54,886 nucleotides of DNA from assembly GCA_947588605.1 (NCBI GenBank), contig CANPYK010000014.1, positions 1-54,886 on the forward strand, in the 5' to 3' direction. Made by a program: the position numbers and the translations under genes. The DNA comes from an uncultured Oscillospiraceae bacterium. GTDB lineage: Bacteria; Bacillota; Clostridia; Oscillospirales; Oscillospiraceae. Numbering within the stretch: the first letter of the stretch is position 1; each line of letters opens with the position of its first letter. Shown here piece after piece: positions 41,217 to 48,477 of this stretch. The notes under the pieces were generated by a model. That model was given only the letters and a program-made list of their open reading frames with translations. It was not told the DNA's origin and made no database searches.

Positions 41217-41960
41217 ATGTACATAACGACGTTGGGGCTGGTGCTTCGGGAGACGGAATATAAGGAGTCCAGCCGCATCCTCACGGTGCTGTCGGCCTCC
41301 AACGGGAAGATCACCGTGAAGGCCCAGGGCGCCAAGCGCAAGGGCAGTAAGATCGCCGCGGCCACGCAGCTTTTGACCCTGTCGGAGATGACGCTTTTTG
41401 AGAATAAGGACCGCTTCACCCTGACGGAGGCCAGGAGCGTGGAGCAGTTTACGGGCCTGCGGGAGGACTTACGCCGGCTGGCGCTGGGGTCATATTTCGC
41501 CGAGGCGCTGGACAACCTGGCCGACGAGGACGCCGCCAGCCCCGAGCTTTTGTCCCTGGGTCTCAACGCCCTCTACGCGCTGGCCAACGACGTGAACACC
41601 GAGGCCATTATAAAGGCGGCCTTCGAGCTGCGGCTGGCGTGTCTCGCCGGCTTCGAGCCCCAGGTGGGCGTCTGCCCCGTGTGCGGGAAAAGCGCGCCCG
41701 GCTCGCCGGTGCTGGCGCTCATGGGCGGCACGGTCTATTGCGCCGGTTGCCGGCCCGAGGGGGTGGGGGAGTGCCTGACCCTCTCGCCGGGGACGCTGGA
41801 CGCGGTGCGGCACATCGTGTCTGCGGAGCCCAAGAAGCTCTACGCCTTCCGGGTGGGGCCGGAGACGGAAAGACAATTGGGGCGTGTGTGCGAGGCGTAT
41901 CTGCTGACCCAGCTGGGCCGGGGGTTCGGGACGCTGGATTTTTATCACAGTGTGAAATGA
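41217..41960 (+). CDS. recO: DNA repair protein RecO
   Basis: A 247-residue recombination mediator that loads RecA onto SSB-coated DNA with RecR. An N-terminal OB fold (MYITTLGLVLRETEYKESSRILTVLSASNGKITVKAQGAKRKGSK) is followed by a helical domain and a zinc ribbon (CPVCGK and CAGC, about 160-185). The open frame extends 40 codons upstream, through yqzL in another frame, but ATG 41217 gives the standard RecO start. Upstream GGGGCCTGAG is a weak ribosome site, so coupling to yqzL is possible. Confidence 0.93.
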   Translation: MYITTLGLVLRETEYKESSRILTVLSASNGKITVKAQGAKRKGSKIAAATQLLTLSEMTLFENKDRFTLTEARSVEQFTGLREDLRRLALGSYFAEALDNLADEDAASPELLSLGLNALYALANDVNTEAIIKAAFELRLACLAGFEPQVGVCPVCGKSAPGSPVLALMGGTVYCAGCRPEGVGECLTLSPGTLDAVRHIVSAEPKKLYAFRVGPETERQLGRVCEAYLLTQLGRGFGTLDFYHSVK

Positions 41961-41969
41961 GGGATTCAT

Positions 41970-43220
41970 ATGGAACTTGAGCTGGGATTCGGCGCGGGGG
42001 TGCAGAAGCTCACCGTGCCGGACAGGAATCTGCTGGATGTTCTGACGCAAAACGACGTCAGTGTGGGCCTCACGGGAGAAGCGGAGGTCAGACGGGCGCT
42101 GGCATCGCCCATCGGCACGCCGAGACTGCGGGACATCGTGAAAAAGGGCGAGACGGTGGCCATCGTCACCAGCGACGTGACACGCCCCATGCCCTCGGCG
42201 GTGGTCCTGCCGGCGGTGCTGGAGGAGCTGGACGCGGCGGGGGTGGACCGGCGGGACATCACCGTGGTCTTCGGACTAGGGAGCCACCGCCACCAGACCG
42301 AGGCGGAGATGAGGAGGCTCGTGGGGGACGCGGTCTTTGACAGCGTCCGGTGCGTCGATTCCGACGTGGACGACTGCGTACATATGGGCGACACGTCCTT
42401 CGGAACGCCGGTGGACATCTTCCGCCCGGTGGCGGAGGCAAAGAGGCGAATTTTATTGGGGAACATCGAGTACCACTACTTCGCCGGCTACTCCGGCGGG
42501 GCCAAGGCGCTGATGCCCGGGGTGTCCACCCGCGCCGCCATCCAGGCCAACCACTCCCGGATGGTGGAGGAGACCTCCCGCGCCGGGAACCTTGACACCA
42601 ACGCCCTCCGGGCGGATATCGAGGAGGCGGGGCGCATCTGCGGGGCCGACTTCATCCTCAACGTGGTCCTCAGCGAGCACAAGGAGATCATCCGCGCCGT
42701 GGCGGGGGACATGGTGGCGGCCCACCGGGCCGGGTGCGCGTTTCTGGATACGCTGTACCTCAAGAGGATCCCGGCGCGGGCGGATATCGTGGTCACCTCC
42801 CAAGGCGGCGCGCCCAAGGACCTGAACCTCTACCAGACCCAAAAGGCCCTGGACAACGCCAAGCACGCCGTCAAAAAGGGCGGTACGATCATCGTCGTGG
42901 GCTCCTGCCGGGAGGGCATCGGCGAGCGGGTCTTCGAGGAGTGGATCGCCGCCGCGCCCAATGCCCACAGCATGATCGACCGGGTGAAGCGGGACTTTGA
43001 GCTGGGCGGCCACAAGGCCGCGGCCATCGCCATGGTTTTGGAGAACGCGGACATCGTGCTGGTCAGCGAGATGCCCGAGGAGACCGTCCGCGCGGCGTTC
43101 CTCACCCCGGCCAGATCGGCCCAGGAGGCGCTGGACGCGGCGCTCCAAAAATACGGCGAGGACGCCACCGTCATCGTCATGCCCCACGGCGGCTCCACCC
43201 TGCCCACCGTGGGCCGGTGA
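41970..43220 (+). CDS. larA: LarA-type (nickel-dependent) lactate racemase-like enzyme
   Basis: A 416-residue protein of the LarA family, which uses a nickel-pincer (NPN) cofactor for racemisation or epimerisation of 2-hydroxyacids. Conserved motifs are SDVTRPMP (about 67-74), GLGSHRHQTEAEM (about 104-116) and EYHYFAGYSGGAKALMPG (about 166-183), which contains the catalytic/metal His and cofactor Lys. The cofactor-making genes larB, larC and larE are absent from the window. Substrates of many LarA homologues are not lactate, so the precise reaction is open. It starts nine bases after recO. Confidence 0.85.
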   Translation: MELELGFGAGVQKLTVPDRNLLDVLTQNDVSVGLTGEAEVRRALASPIGTPRLRDIVKKGETVAIVTSDVTRPMPSAVVLPAVLEELDAAGVDRRDITVVFGLGSHRHQTEAEMRRLVGDAVFDSVRCVDSDVDDCVHMGDTSFGTPVDIFRPVAEAKRRILLGNIEYHYFAGYSGGAKALMPGVSTRAAIQANHSRMVEETSRAGNLDTNALRADIEEAGRICGADFILNVVLSEHKEIIRAVAGDMVAAHRAGCAFLDTLYLKRIPARADIVVTSQGGAPKDLNLYQTQKALDNAKHAVKKGGTIIVVGSCREGIGERVFEEWIAAAPNAHSMIDRVKRDFELGGHKAAAIAMVLENADIVLVSEMPEETVRAAFLTPARSAQEALDAALQKYGEDATVIVMPHGGSTLPTVGR

Positions 43221-43239
43221 GGGCGAAAGGAGAAGACTT

Positions 43240-43632
43240 ATGTCAACCGAAGAGCTTTGCCAAAGGGCCGTCGCCATGCTGGACCTTGCCTACGTGCCCT
43301 ACTCCCACTTCCCGGTGGGGGCGGCGCTGGAGTGCGAGGACGGGACGGTCTTCACCGGGTGCAACATCGAAAACGCCGCCTACGGCCCCACCAACTGCGC
43401 CGAGCGCACCGCCGTCTTCAAGGCGGTGAGCGAGGGATACCGCTGCTTTACCCGCATCGCCATTGCCAGCCGCTCGGAGGAGTTCTGTCCCCCCTGCGGC
43501 GTCTGCCGCCAGGTCCTGGCCGAGTTTTCCCCGGACATGGACGTGCTCCTGACCACCCCCTCCGGCAAAACCAAAACCCTCTCCCTCCGCGAGCTTCTCC
43601 CGTACACCTTCGCAAGCGCGATGTTGGAGTGA
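43240..43632 (+). CDS. cdd: Cytidine deaminase
   Basis: A 130-residue tetrameric-type cytidine deaminase for pyrimidine salvage. Motifs are PYSHFPVGAALE (20-31), GCNIENAAYGPTNCAERTAVFKAV with the catalytic CAE (about 41-64), and the zinc site PPCGVCRQVLAEF (about 83-95). AAAGGAG precedes ATG 43240. The frame is open further upstream, inside larA, without a start signal. In many Firmicutes cdd lies next to era; here it comes after recO and larA. Confidence 0.94.
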   Translation: MSTEELCQRAVAMLDLAYVPYSHFPVGAALECEDGTVFTGCNIENAAYGPTNCAERTAVFKAVSEGYRCFTRIAIASRSEEFCPPCGVCRQVLAEFSPDMDVLLTTPSGKTKTLSLRELLPYTFASAMLE

Positions 43633-43637
43633 GCCTA

Positions 43638-43666
43638 TTGACAGGAAGCGGGACATTCTGTATAAT
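43638..43666 (+). promoter_or_regulatory. Consensus sigma-A promoter
   Basis: TTGACA, exactly 17 bases, TATAAT: a full match to consensus. The leader to ATG 43755 carries an imperfect inverted repeat at about 43690-43722 (CAGAAA / TTTCTG arms) that may be a regulatory hairpin. Confidence 0.88.
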
Positions 43667-43754
43667 AGTATAGTTCAATCGAGGTCAATCAGAAACAGCG
43701 GACCGGTTTTTACCGTTTTCTGACTGTCTGTGAAGAAAGGAGCGAATCAAAACC

Positions 43755-44420
43755 ATGGAGTTGCTTTTGGATCGCTTTTGCGGCAAGATCAAGTATGCGG
43801 TGATCGCTTTGGCCGCGTTGACGGTCGTATTATTGGCCTGTATCGCGGGCAAAGGCGTGGCGGCCTTCTTCGATACCGGGGAGGCCGACGCGCAGGAGCC
43901 GCCCAAGTGGAGCTTTGCGGTGCCCGTCAACGATTCCGATGACAGTCAGGCCGAGGGCTTTGCGCTTCGGGTCGTCTGGAAGGACGGAAAACCCGAGTTT
44001 TCCTACTACGGGAACTGCGCCGAGGCGTGGGACTTGCGTATTTCCGACAAAGCCGTGTCGTTTAAGAACGTCGCGTGGGACGGAGCGTCTGGGACCCCGG
44101 CGGAGCTGGCGATCCTCGAAACGCAGAGCCTGGCGGTCTTTGACGTGGCGCGGGACAACATCCCGTCCCAGGGGCGGGAGAACACGCCGCAGCTGCGGGA
44201 GCAGCTGGGCAAGCTCTTTTCCGTCACATACCGCGGCGAGCCTGTGCAGGGCGGCCTCATGATCGGGCGCGGCAACGGGCACACCGATTTTTCCTATGAT
44301 TTCGACACGCCCCTCGGGACCCCCCAGGACGGCGACGTCCTGTTCCTTGCCGTGGGGACCGAGGAGTGGGTCAGCCAGTCGCAAAACGCCGTTGGCCTTT
44401 TCCGGCAGTTGAATGATTAA
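43755..44420 (+). CDS. Membrane-anchored extracytoplasmic protein of unknown function
   Basis: A 221-residue protein with a short cytoplasmic N-terminus, one TM helix (YAVIALAALTVVLLACIAG, about 14-32; uncleaved anchor, or lipidation at the Cys is conceivable) and a beta-rich extracytoplasmic domain of about 175 residues. I recognise no family. It is monocistronic: a consensus sigma-A promoter lies upstream and a terminator directly after, which suggests strong constitutive or leader-regulated expression. AAAGGAG precedes the ATG. Its stop overlaps the stop of the convergent ABC ATPase gene. Confidence 0.75.
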   Translation: MELLLDRFCGKIKYAVIALAALTVVLLACIAGKGVAAFFDTGEADAQEPPKWSFAVPVNDSDDSQAEGFALRVVWKDGKPEFSYYGNCAEAWDLRISDKAVSFKNVAWDGASGTPAELAILETQSLAVFDVARDNIPSQGRENTPQLREQLGKLFSVTYRGEPVQGGLMIGRGNGHTDFSYDFDTPLGTPQDGDVLFLAVGTEEWVSQSQNAVGLFRQLND

Positions 44421-45034
44421 ACCGTAGGGGCGGGCCCGGGGGTCCGCCCGTTTTTCTGTTCCTGCCGCAGCGGAGGGCCGGAGAAAGCCAGCACGGCGTC
44501 GGCCAGGGACAGGGACTCGGCGTCGTGGGCGGTGAGGAGGATGGGGATGCCCGGGGCCCGGAGGCGGGCCATGATTTTTTTGGCGTTGTCCGCGTCCACG
44601 CCGGTGAAGGGCTCGTCCAGGAGGAGAAGGCGCTTGCCGGGGGCCGCGGCCAGAGCGCGGGCGAGGGCTACGCGCCGGCGCATCCCGCCGGAAAGGGCCT
44701 CCACGGGGGTATTGGCCTCCCGCTCCAGCCCCACCGCCGCGAGGGCGGGCAGGGGGTCGGCCCTACGGGGGAGCACCGCCCGGAGCTGGCCGGCGGCGGT
44801 GAAGCGCGGCAGGAGCCGGTCCTCCTGGAAGAGGAAGACGGTCCGCGCAAGCCCCGGCGCGTCCACGCGCCCGGCCTGCGGTGTCTCCAGCCCCGCCAGG
44901 AGCCGCAGAAGCGTGGTCTTCCCGCACCCGGAGGGGCCGGACAGGGCGGTGACGCCGGCGTCGGGAAGCTCCAGGGTGAAGTCCCGTAGGATGACCTTCT
45001 CGCCGTAAGCGAAGGTGACGTTTTCAAGCTTCAT
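44417..45034 (-). CDS. ABC transporter ATP-binding protein (nitrate/sulfonate/taurine type)
   Basis: A 205-residue ABC ATPase from ATG 45034. Walker A is SGPSGCGKTTLLR, the Q-loop lies in FLFQEDRLLPRF, the signature is ALSGGMRRRVALARAL, and Walker B is RLLLLDEPFTGVD with the switch His in LLTAHDAES. It is most like SsuB/TauB-type importers by its short form and neighbours. The last ten or so residues (NGRTPGPAPTV) are encoded by the palindromic repeat at 44427-44455, so the natural C-terminus has probably been altered by that repeat. Its start overlaps the permease gene by 11 bases. Confidence 0.9.
   Translation of the reverse strand: MKLENVTFAYGEKVILRDFTLELPDAGVTALSGPSGCGKTTLLRLLAGLETPQAGRVDAPGLARTVFLFQEDRLLPRFTAAGQLRAVLPRRADPLPALAAVGLEREANTPVEALSGGMRRRVALARALAAAPGKRLLLLDEPFTGVDADNAKKIMARLRAPGIPILLTAHDAESLSLADAVLAFSGPPLRQEQKNGRTPGPAPTV
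44427..44455 (+). terminator. Terminator formed by a REP-like palindrome
   Basis: GGGGCGGGCCC...GGTCCGCCC followed by five T, six bases after the stop at 44420. On the minus strand the same bases encode the last residues of the ABC ATPase. Confidence 0.72.
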
Positions 45035-45788
45035 CGCCGCCGCCCCCTTCCTTTTTCCGCAACGCCCGCCGGACGGCCTTCTCCAGCAGCAGCGACAGCG
45101 CCACCACCGTGACGGTCCAGGCGAAGAGGGACGGCGTCTCCAGATAGAGCTTGGCGTAGTAGACCTGGGTGCCCACGGCGCGGCGGGGGGTGCACAGGAC
45201 CTCGGCGGCCACGCCGGACTTCCAGGCAAGGCCCAGGGAGCTGAGGATCCCGGTCCTCAGATAGGGCAGGGCGGCGGGGAGATAGACGGTCCGCAGCTTC
45301 CGAAAACGCCCCATCCCGTAAGCCCGGGCCATTTCCAGAAGGTCGCGGCCGGGGGAGGCAAGGCCGGCGCGGACATCCTCCCACACCACGGGCGTCACCA
45401 TCATGGCGCTGACCGCCACGGGGACCCAGTCCGAGCCCACCCAGAGGAGGAGCAGGACGATGAAGCTGGCCACGGGGACCGCGCGGACCACCCGTAGGGC
45501 GGGGGAGAGGAGGGCGTCGGCGGGGGGTAGGAAGGCCGTCAGAGCCCCCGCGGACACCCCTCCGAGCACCCCCAGAAGGGCGCCGGAGACCACCCGCAGG
45601 AGGGTCCAGAGGACGTGTTCCCAGAACCGTCCCGTCCCCAGAAGCTCCCAAAGGGTGGAAAACACCAGCCCCGGACCGGGGAGGAAGAGGGGCTGGTCGA
45701 TGAGCGCGGCGGCCAAGAGCCACAGCCCCAGCCAAAAGACGGCTGGGGCCAGAAGGCGTATGAGGGTTTTGAGGAGCTTACCGCGCAT
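45024..45788 (-). CDS. ABC transporter permease (SsuC/TauC type)
   Basis: A 254-residue membrane permease with about six TM helices and the BPD_transp_1 fold. The EAA-like loop that docks the ATPase is EMARAYGMGRFRKLRTVYLPAALPYL. ATG 45788 is preferred because it overlaps the 3' end of the binding-protein gene by 11 bases, in the style of this operon; the open frame extends further upstream without support. Family context suggests import of sulfonates, nitrate or a thiamine-precursor-like compound. Confidence 0.88.
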   Translation of the reverse strand: MRGKLLKTLIRLLAPAVFWLGLWLLAAALIDQPLFLPGPGLVFSTLWELLGTGRFWEHVLWTLLRVVSGALLGVLGGVSAGALTAFLPPADALLSPALRVVRAVPVASFIVLLLLWVGSDWVPVAVSAMMVTPVVWEDVRAGLASPGRDLLEMARAYGMGRFRKLRTVYLPAALPYLRTGILSSLGLAWKSGVAAEVLCTPRRAVGTQVYYAKLYLETPSLFAWTVTVVALSLLLEKAVRRALRKKEGGGGDEA

Positions 45789-46791
45789 TCCAGTAAAACC
45801 CGTCGTCGGGCATCTTGCCGCCGATGGAGGCGGGGTTGGCGTCGAAGAGCACCTGGTAGTAGGGCTCCAGCGTGGCGCGCATATCGGCGCCGGCCTGGAA
45901 GGTGAGGGAGCAGTCGGGGATGGCCTTTTTGGCGATGGCGGCCTTGGGGACGATGCCGTACTGCTCGCAAAGCTGGGCGGCGTGGTCCACATCGGCCTTC
46001 ACGGCGTTAATGGACTTCTCGTATTCCTCCAAAAACCGCTTCACCGCGTCGGGATGCTCCTTGGCAAACGCGGCGCGGACGGCCACACAGCCCATGGTGA
46101 GCTGTCCGCCGGTGCCCAGCTTATCCCACTCCGCCGTCATGTCCAGCGCGGAGCGGACGTCGGTATTGTTGATCAAAACGGCGGTGGCGGCGGGGACGGG
46201 GAGCATGGCAAGGTCGATCTCCCCGGCGGCCATCTTCGTCTGGATGGCGCTGGCGTCGTCAAAGACGATCTGCACGTCGGCGTCCGCGACCTCCTCGGTG
46301 GGGGTGCTGACGGTGAGGCCGTTCTGGGTGAGGATATATTTGAGGGCGTATTCGGGGTTGGCGCCCTGGCCGGGGGAGTAGATGGTCTTGCCCTTCAGGT
46401 CGGCAACAGAGTGGACGGTGTCGCCCTTCTCCAGGATGTAGAGGACGCCCAGGGTGTTGATGGCGATGACCTGGACCTGGCCCTCCGTCTTGTTGTAGAG
46501 GGCGGAGGCCACGTTGGTGGCCACGGCGGCGATGTCATAGTCGCCGTTGATGAGGCCGGTCTGGATCTGGCTGTTGTCGGCCACGGCGGTGACGGTATAC
46601 TTGTCCGCGGTCTTGCCGGCGTCGGACCGTTCCCACAGGTCCACGGCTCCCACGCCGGTGGGGCCGGTGAGGACGGCGAAGTTCACGCTGACAGGCTCGT
46701 CGGCGTCCTTTTTCTCCTCCTCCTTCCCGCCGCAGGCGGCCAGAGACAGGACGAGGGAGAGGGTGAGGAACAAAATGAGAAGTTTTTTCAT
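45778..46791 (-). CDS. ABC transporter substrate-binding lipoprotein (NMT1/SsuA-like)
   Basis: A 337-residue lipoprotein: signal MKKLLILFLTLSLVLSLAAC with lipobox LAAC and Cys20 as the lipidated residue, then an acidic linker (GGKEEEKKDADEP). The type II periplasmic-binding fold shows GPTGVGAVDL, NGDYDIAAVATN and SPGQGANPEYALKYIL, and DDASAIQTKMAAGEIDLAMLP is an SsuA/NMT1-like segment. AAAGGAAACC precedes the ATG. It is the first transporter gene, 26 bases after the Crp-type regulator gene and without its own visible promoter. The substrate cannot be read from sequence. Confidence 0.88.
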   Translation of the reverse strand: MKKLLILFLTLSLVLSLAACGGKEEEKKDADEPVSVNFAVLTGPTGVGAVDLWERSDAGKTADKYTVTAVADNSQIQTGLINGDYDIAAVATNVASALYNKTEGQVQVIAINTLGVLYILEKGDTVHSVADLKGKTIYSPGQGANPEYALKYILTQNGLTVSTPTEEVADADVQIVFDDASAIQTKMAAGEIDLAMLPVPAATAVLINNTDVRSALDMTAEWDKLGTGGQLTMGCVAVRAAFAKEHPDAVKRFLEEYEKSINAVKADVDHAAQLCEQYGIVPKAAIAKKAIPDCSLTFQAGADMRATLEPYYQVLFDANPASIGGKMPDDGFYWNAR

Positions 46792-46817
46792 AACGGTTTC
46801 CTTTCTACATAACGGGG

Positions 46818-47462
46818 CTATTTCAAAAGCTCCGGTTTCAACACGCGGATGGTCTTGCCGGTGTGCTCGATGAGGCCGGCGGCCTGGAGCTTGGCAAGCT
46901 CCCGGTAAAGGCTGGCCCGGCCAATGCCCAAGGTGGAGGCCAGCTCCGTCATGGACCGGACGGTGAGGCGGCCCGTTTCGTCCACATGGCGCAGGAGGTA
47001 GGCCGACAGCTTCCGTTCTCCGGTGCCCACGCTGAGGGCGTCCACCTTGGCCGAGAGGAAGCGGATGCGCTGGGCCAGATACCGAAGGTAGTTTTCCCGG
47101 ATGAGGCGGGAGGTATCAATGAGGTTGTCCACGCTCTCCTGGGAGAGGAACAGGACCTCGCAGGCCGTCCGGGCGGTGAGGGTGGAGACGTAGCGCCCCT
47201 CGTCGGTGTAGAGCGCCGCCGCGCCGAAGAGGTCCCCGGCGGTAAGGGCGCTGACGGTGAGGGCCCCCTTGGTCACCGTGACGCTGCCGCTGAGGAGGAT
47301 GCCCAGCTCCCGGCGGAAGCCGGTGGGGGAGTAGATCACCTCGCCCCGGGCGTAAACGCGCTTTTCCGCGCCGCGCCCGGCAAGGGCCGCGTCAATCTCC
47401 GCCTTTGTCAGCCCCCGGAAGAGAAAGGTCCCGGCCAGGACCGCAAGCTCGCCGTCCGTCAC
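46818..47462 (-). CDS. Crp/Fnr-family transcription regulator
   Basis: A 214-residue regulator: cyclic-nucleotide-binding-like beta barrel (FRGLTKAEIDAALAGRG ... GDLFGAAALY), a long dimer helix, and a Crp-type HTH (RSMTELASTLGIGRASLYRELAKLQAAGLI). The open frame starts at 47537, but the -35 and -10 boxes lie inside that extension, so translation must start downstream. GTG 47462 follows GGGGGTG at good distance; GTG 47471 is an alternative. No Fnr-type cysteine cluster is seen. It is first in an operon with the ABC importer and probably regulates itself and the importer through the palindrome next to its promoter. Confidence 0.88.
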   Translation of the reverse strand: MTDGELAVLAGTFLFRGLTKAEIDAALAGRGAEKRVYARGEVIYSPTGFRRELGILLSGSVTVTKGALTVSALTAGDLFGAAALYTDEGRYVSTLTARTACEVLFLSQESVDNLIDTSRLIRENYLRYLAQRIRFLSAKVDALSVGTGERKLSAYLLRHVDETGRLTVRSMTELASTLGIGRASLYRELAKLQAAGLIEHTGKTIRVLKPELLK

Positions 47463-47480
47463 GGTTTTCACCCCCAAAAC

Positions 47481-47496
47481 TGTCTCATATGGGACA
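47481..47496 (-). promoter_or_regulatory. Crp/Fnr-type operator
   Basis: TGTCTCATATGGGACA, a 16-bp palindrome with one mismatched pair (TGTC-n-CATATG-n-GACA). It lies about +6 to +21 relative to the expected transcription start of the regulator gene, a position typical of repression or autorepression. Confidence 0.75.
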
Positions 47497-47508
47497 AAAT
47501 CCTTGAGT

Positions 47509-47537
47509 AGTATAGCAAGTCTCAAGGCAAATGTCAA
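47509..47537 (-). promoter_or_regulatory. Sigma-A promoter of the Crp-ABC operon
   Basis: On the minus strand: TTGACA (47537-47532), 17 bases, TATACT (47514-47509). Confidence 0.85.
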
Positions 47538-47563
47538 GGGTTTCGTTAAAAAAATATCAGGTC

Positions 47564-47593
47564 AAAAAAGCCCCGCGCCGGATGGCGCGGGGC
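47564..47593 (-). terminator. Terminator of the disrupted minus-strand gene
   Basis: On the minus strand: GCCCCGCGCC, loop ATCC, GGCGCGGGGC, then six T. It starts 32 bases beyond the stop of the gene remnant at 47626-47721 and insulates the Crp operon promoter. Confidence 0.75.
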
Positions 47594-47625
47594 GGTGTTT
47601 TGGGGGCGGGGGGTCATTGCTTGAC

Positions 47626-47721
47626 TCAGTTATAATCGGGGTAATCCTCGATATACCAATCAAAGCCGTCACCGGAGTATTGGATCGTCGAGCCCTTCTT
47701 CAGGCCCAGCAGGAGCCCGTA
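47626..47721 (-). pseudogene. 3' remnant of a gene cut by a MITE-like element
   Basis: Minus-strand codons read toward a TGA at 47626-47628, ending GFDWYIEDYPDYN, and are open exactly up to the element boundary, where a stop appears. If the element at 47722-48042 is removed with one TA, the frame continues into the far flank (codons for FSGKCLYYG) for about 16 codons to a stop, without a start codon. It is followed by its own terminator. The original product is not recognisable. Confidence 0.5.
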
Positions 47722-48042
47722 ATACTAATATCTATTTAAAAGAAGACACCGAGCGGCGAGGATTTTTCGTGTCAGGTAAGGAAAACGCCGCAGGGAATAC
47801 TGTATGTATTCCCAAGGCGGCTGACGCCCCCGGGGTCCCCGGCGGGCAAAGCCCGCAGGGGAGAGGAGGAGCGAACACAGCGCCTGACTGCGCCCGCAGG
47901 CGTGTTTCGAGGCCAACCGCCGCGCAGCGGCGGCTCTTGGGCCGAGATGGGCGACCAACGGGAGCCTGAAGCAAAGCGTGTTCAGCGACGACGACGCGAA
48001 AAAGACCGTCGCAAATGCCTTATTTTAATTAGATATTAGTAT
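47722..48042. mobile_element. MITE-like element, 321 bp, with 20-bp terminal inverted repeats
   Basis: The left end ATACTAATATCTATTTAAAA (47722-47741) and the right end TTTTAATTAGATATTAGTAT (48023-48042) are inverted repeats with one mismatch. TA dinucleotides flank CTAATATC/GATATTAG, compatible with TA target duplication as made by IS630/Tc1-type transposases. The inside is GC-rich, has no gene, and carries several strong hairpin arms (GACAC...GTGTC near the left end, CCGCCGCGCAGCGGCGG near 47920). A partial copy of the centre is at 27355-27420. It could instead be a structured RNA gene. Confidence 0.68.
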
Positions 48043-48082
48043 AAGCACTTTCCGCTAAAATCTATACACGTCCCTAAAAAAT

Positions 48083-48103
48083 CCCCCGGTCAACGACCGG
48101 GGG
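48083..48103. terminator. Bidirectional terminator-like hairpin
   Basis: CCCCCGGTC, loop AAC, GACCGGGGG, with six A before it and six T shortly after it on the plus strand, so it can work in either direction. Bases 48115-48365 are gene-free and include an inverted relative of the long GC-rich repeat (48195-48257). Confidence 0.65.
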
Positions 48104-48365
48104 AGAGGTTTTTTATGGGGGCGACCCTTCCGCCTCGCTGCGCTCGGGCACCCCTCCCGGAGGGAGGGGCCTTGGGGGGTGCGTTCATCGAGACCGCTCG
48201 GTCATCCAACGCTCGCTGCCCCCCTGCCCCCCTCCTACGAGGAGGGGGCGAAAAAGGTTGCGGCTTCGCCGCGGTTTTGATTCCCCCGTCCTGGCCTTCC
48301 TCACAAAGTGGGGAAGGTGGCGCCCGCAGGCGACGGATGAGGCGGGGGAGCGAGTGGGTGGGGGA

Positions 48366-48400
48366 TAAAAAACCCGTGGGCGGGGGGACCGTCCACGGGT
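48366..48400 (-). terminator. Terminator of the M3 peptidase gene
   Basis: On the minus strand: ACCCGTGG, a GC-rich loop, CCACGGGT-type closing arm, then six T, about 70 bases beyond the stop of the peptidase gene. Confidence 0.7.
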
Positions 48401-48417
48401 GGGGTGCTATAAAATAC

Positions 48418-48477
48418 TTGACAAAATGCTAATTTTGTGGTATAATATACTTAGCTTTTAAGGAGAGGGATCAGATG
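48418..48477 (+). promoter_or_regulatory. Consensus promoter plus ribosome site pointing into the 3' end of the M3 peptidase gene
   Basis: TTGACA (48418-48423), 17 bases, TATAAT (48441-48446), then AAGGAGAGGG at about 48460-48469 and ATG at 48475. Everything matches a strong sigma-A expression signal, but the bases downstream are the antisense of the SLH-peptidase C-terminus. A 66-codon frame opens there, which is only the shadow of the peptidase gene. Confidence 0.75.
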
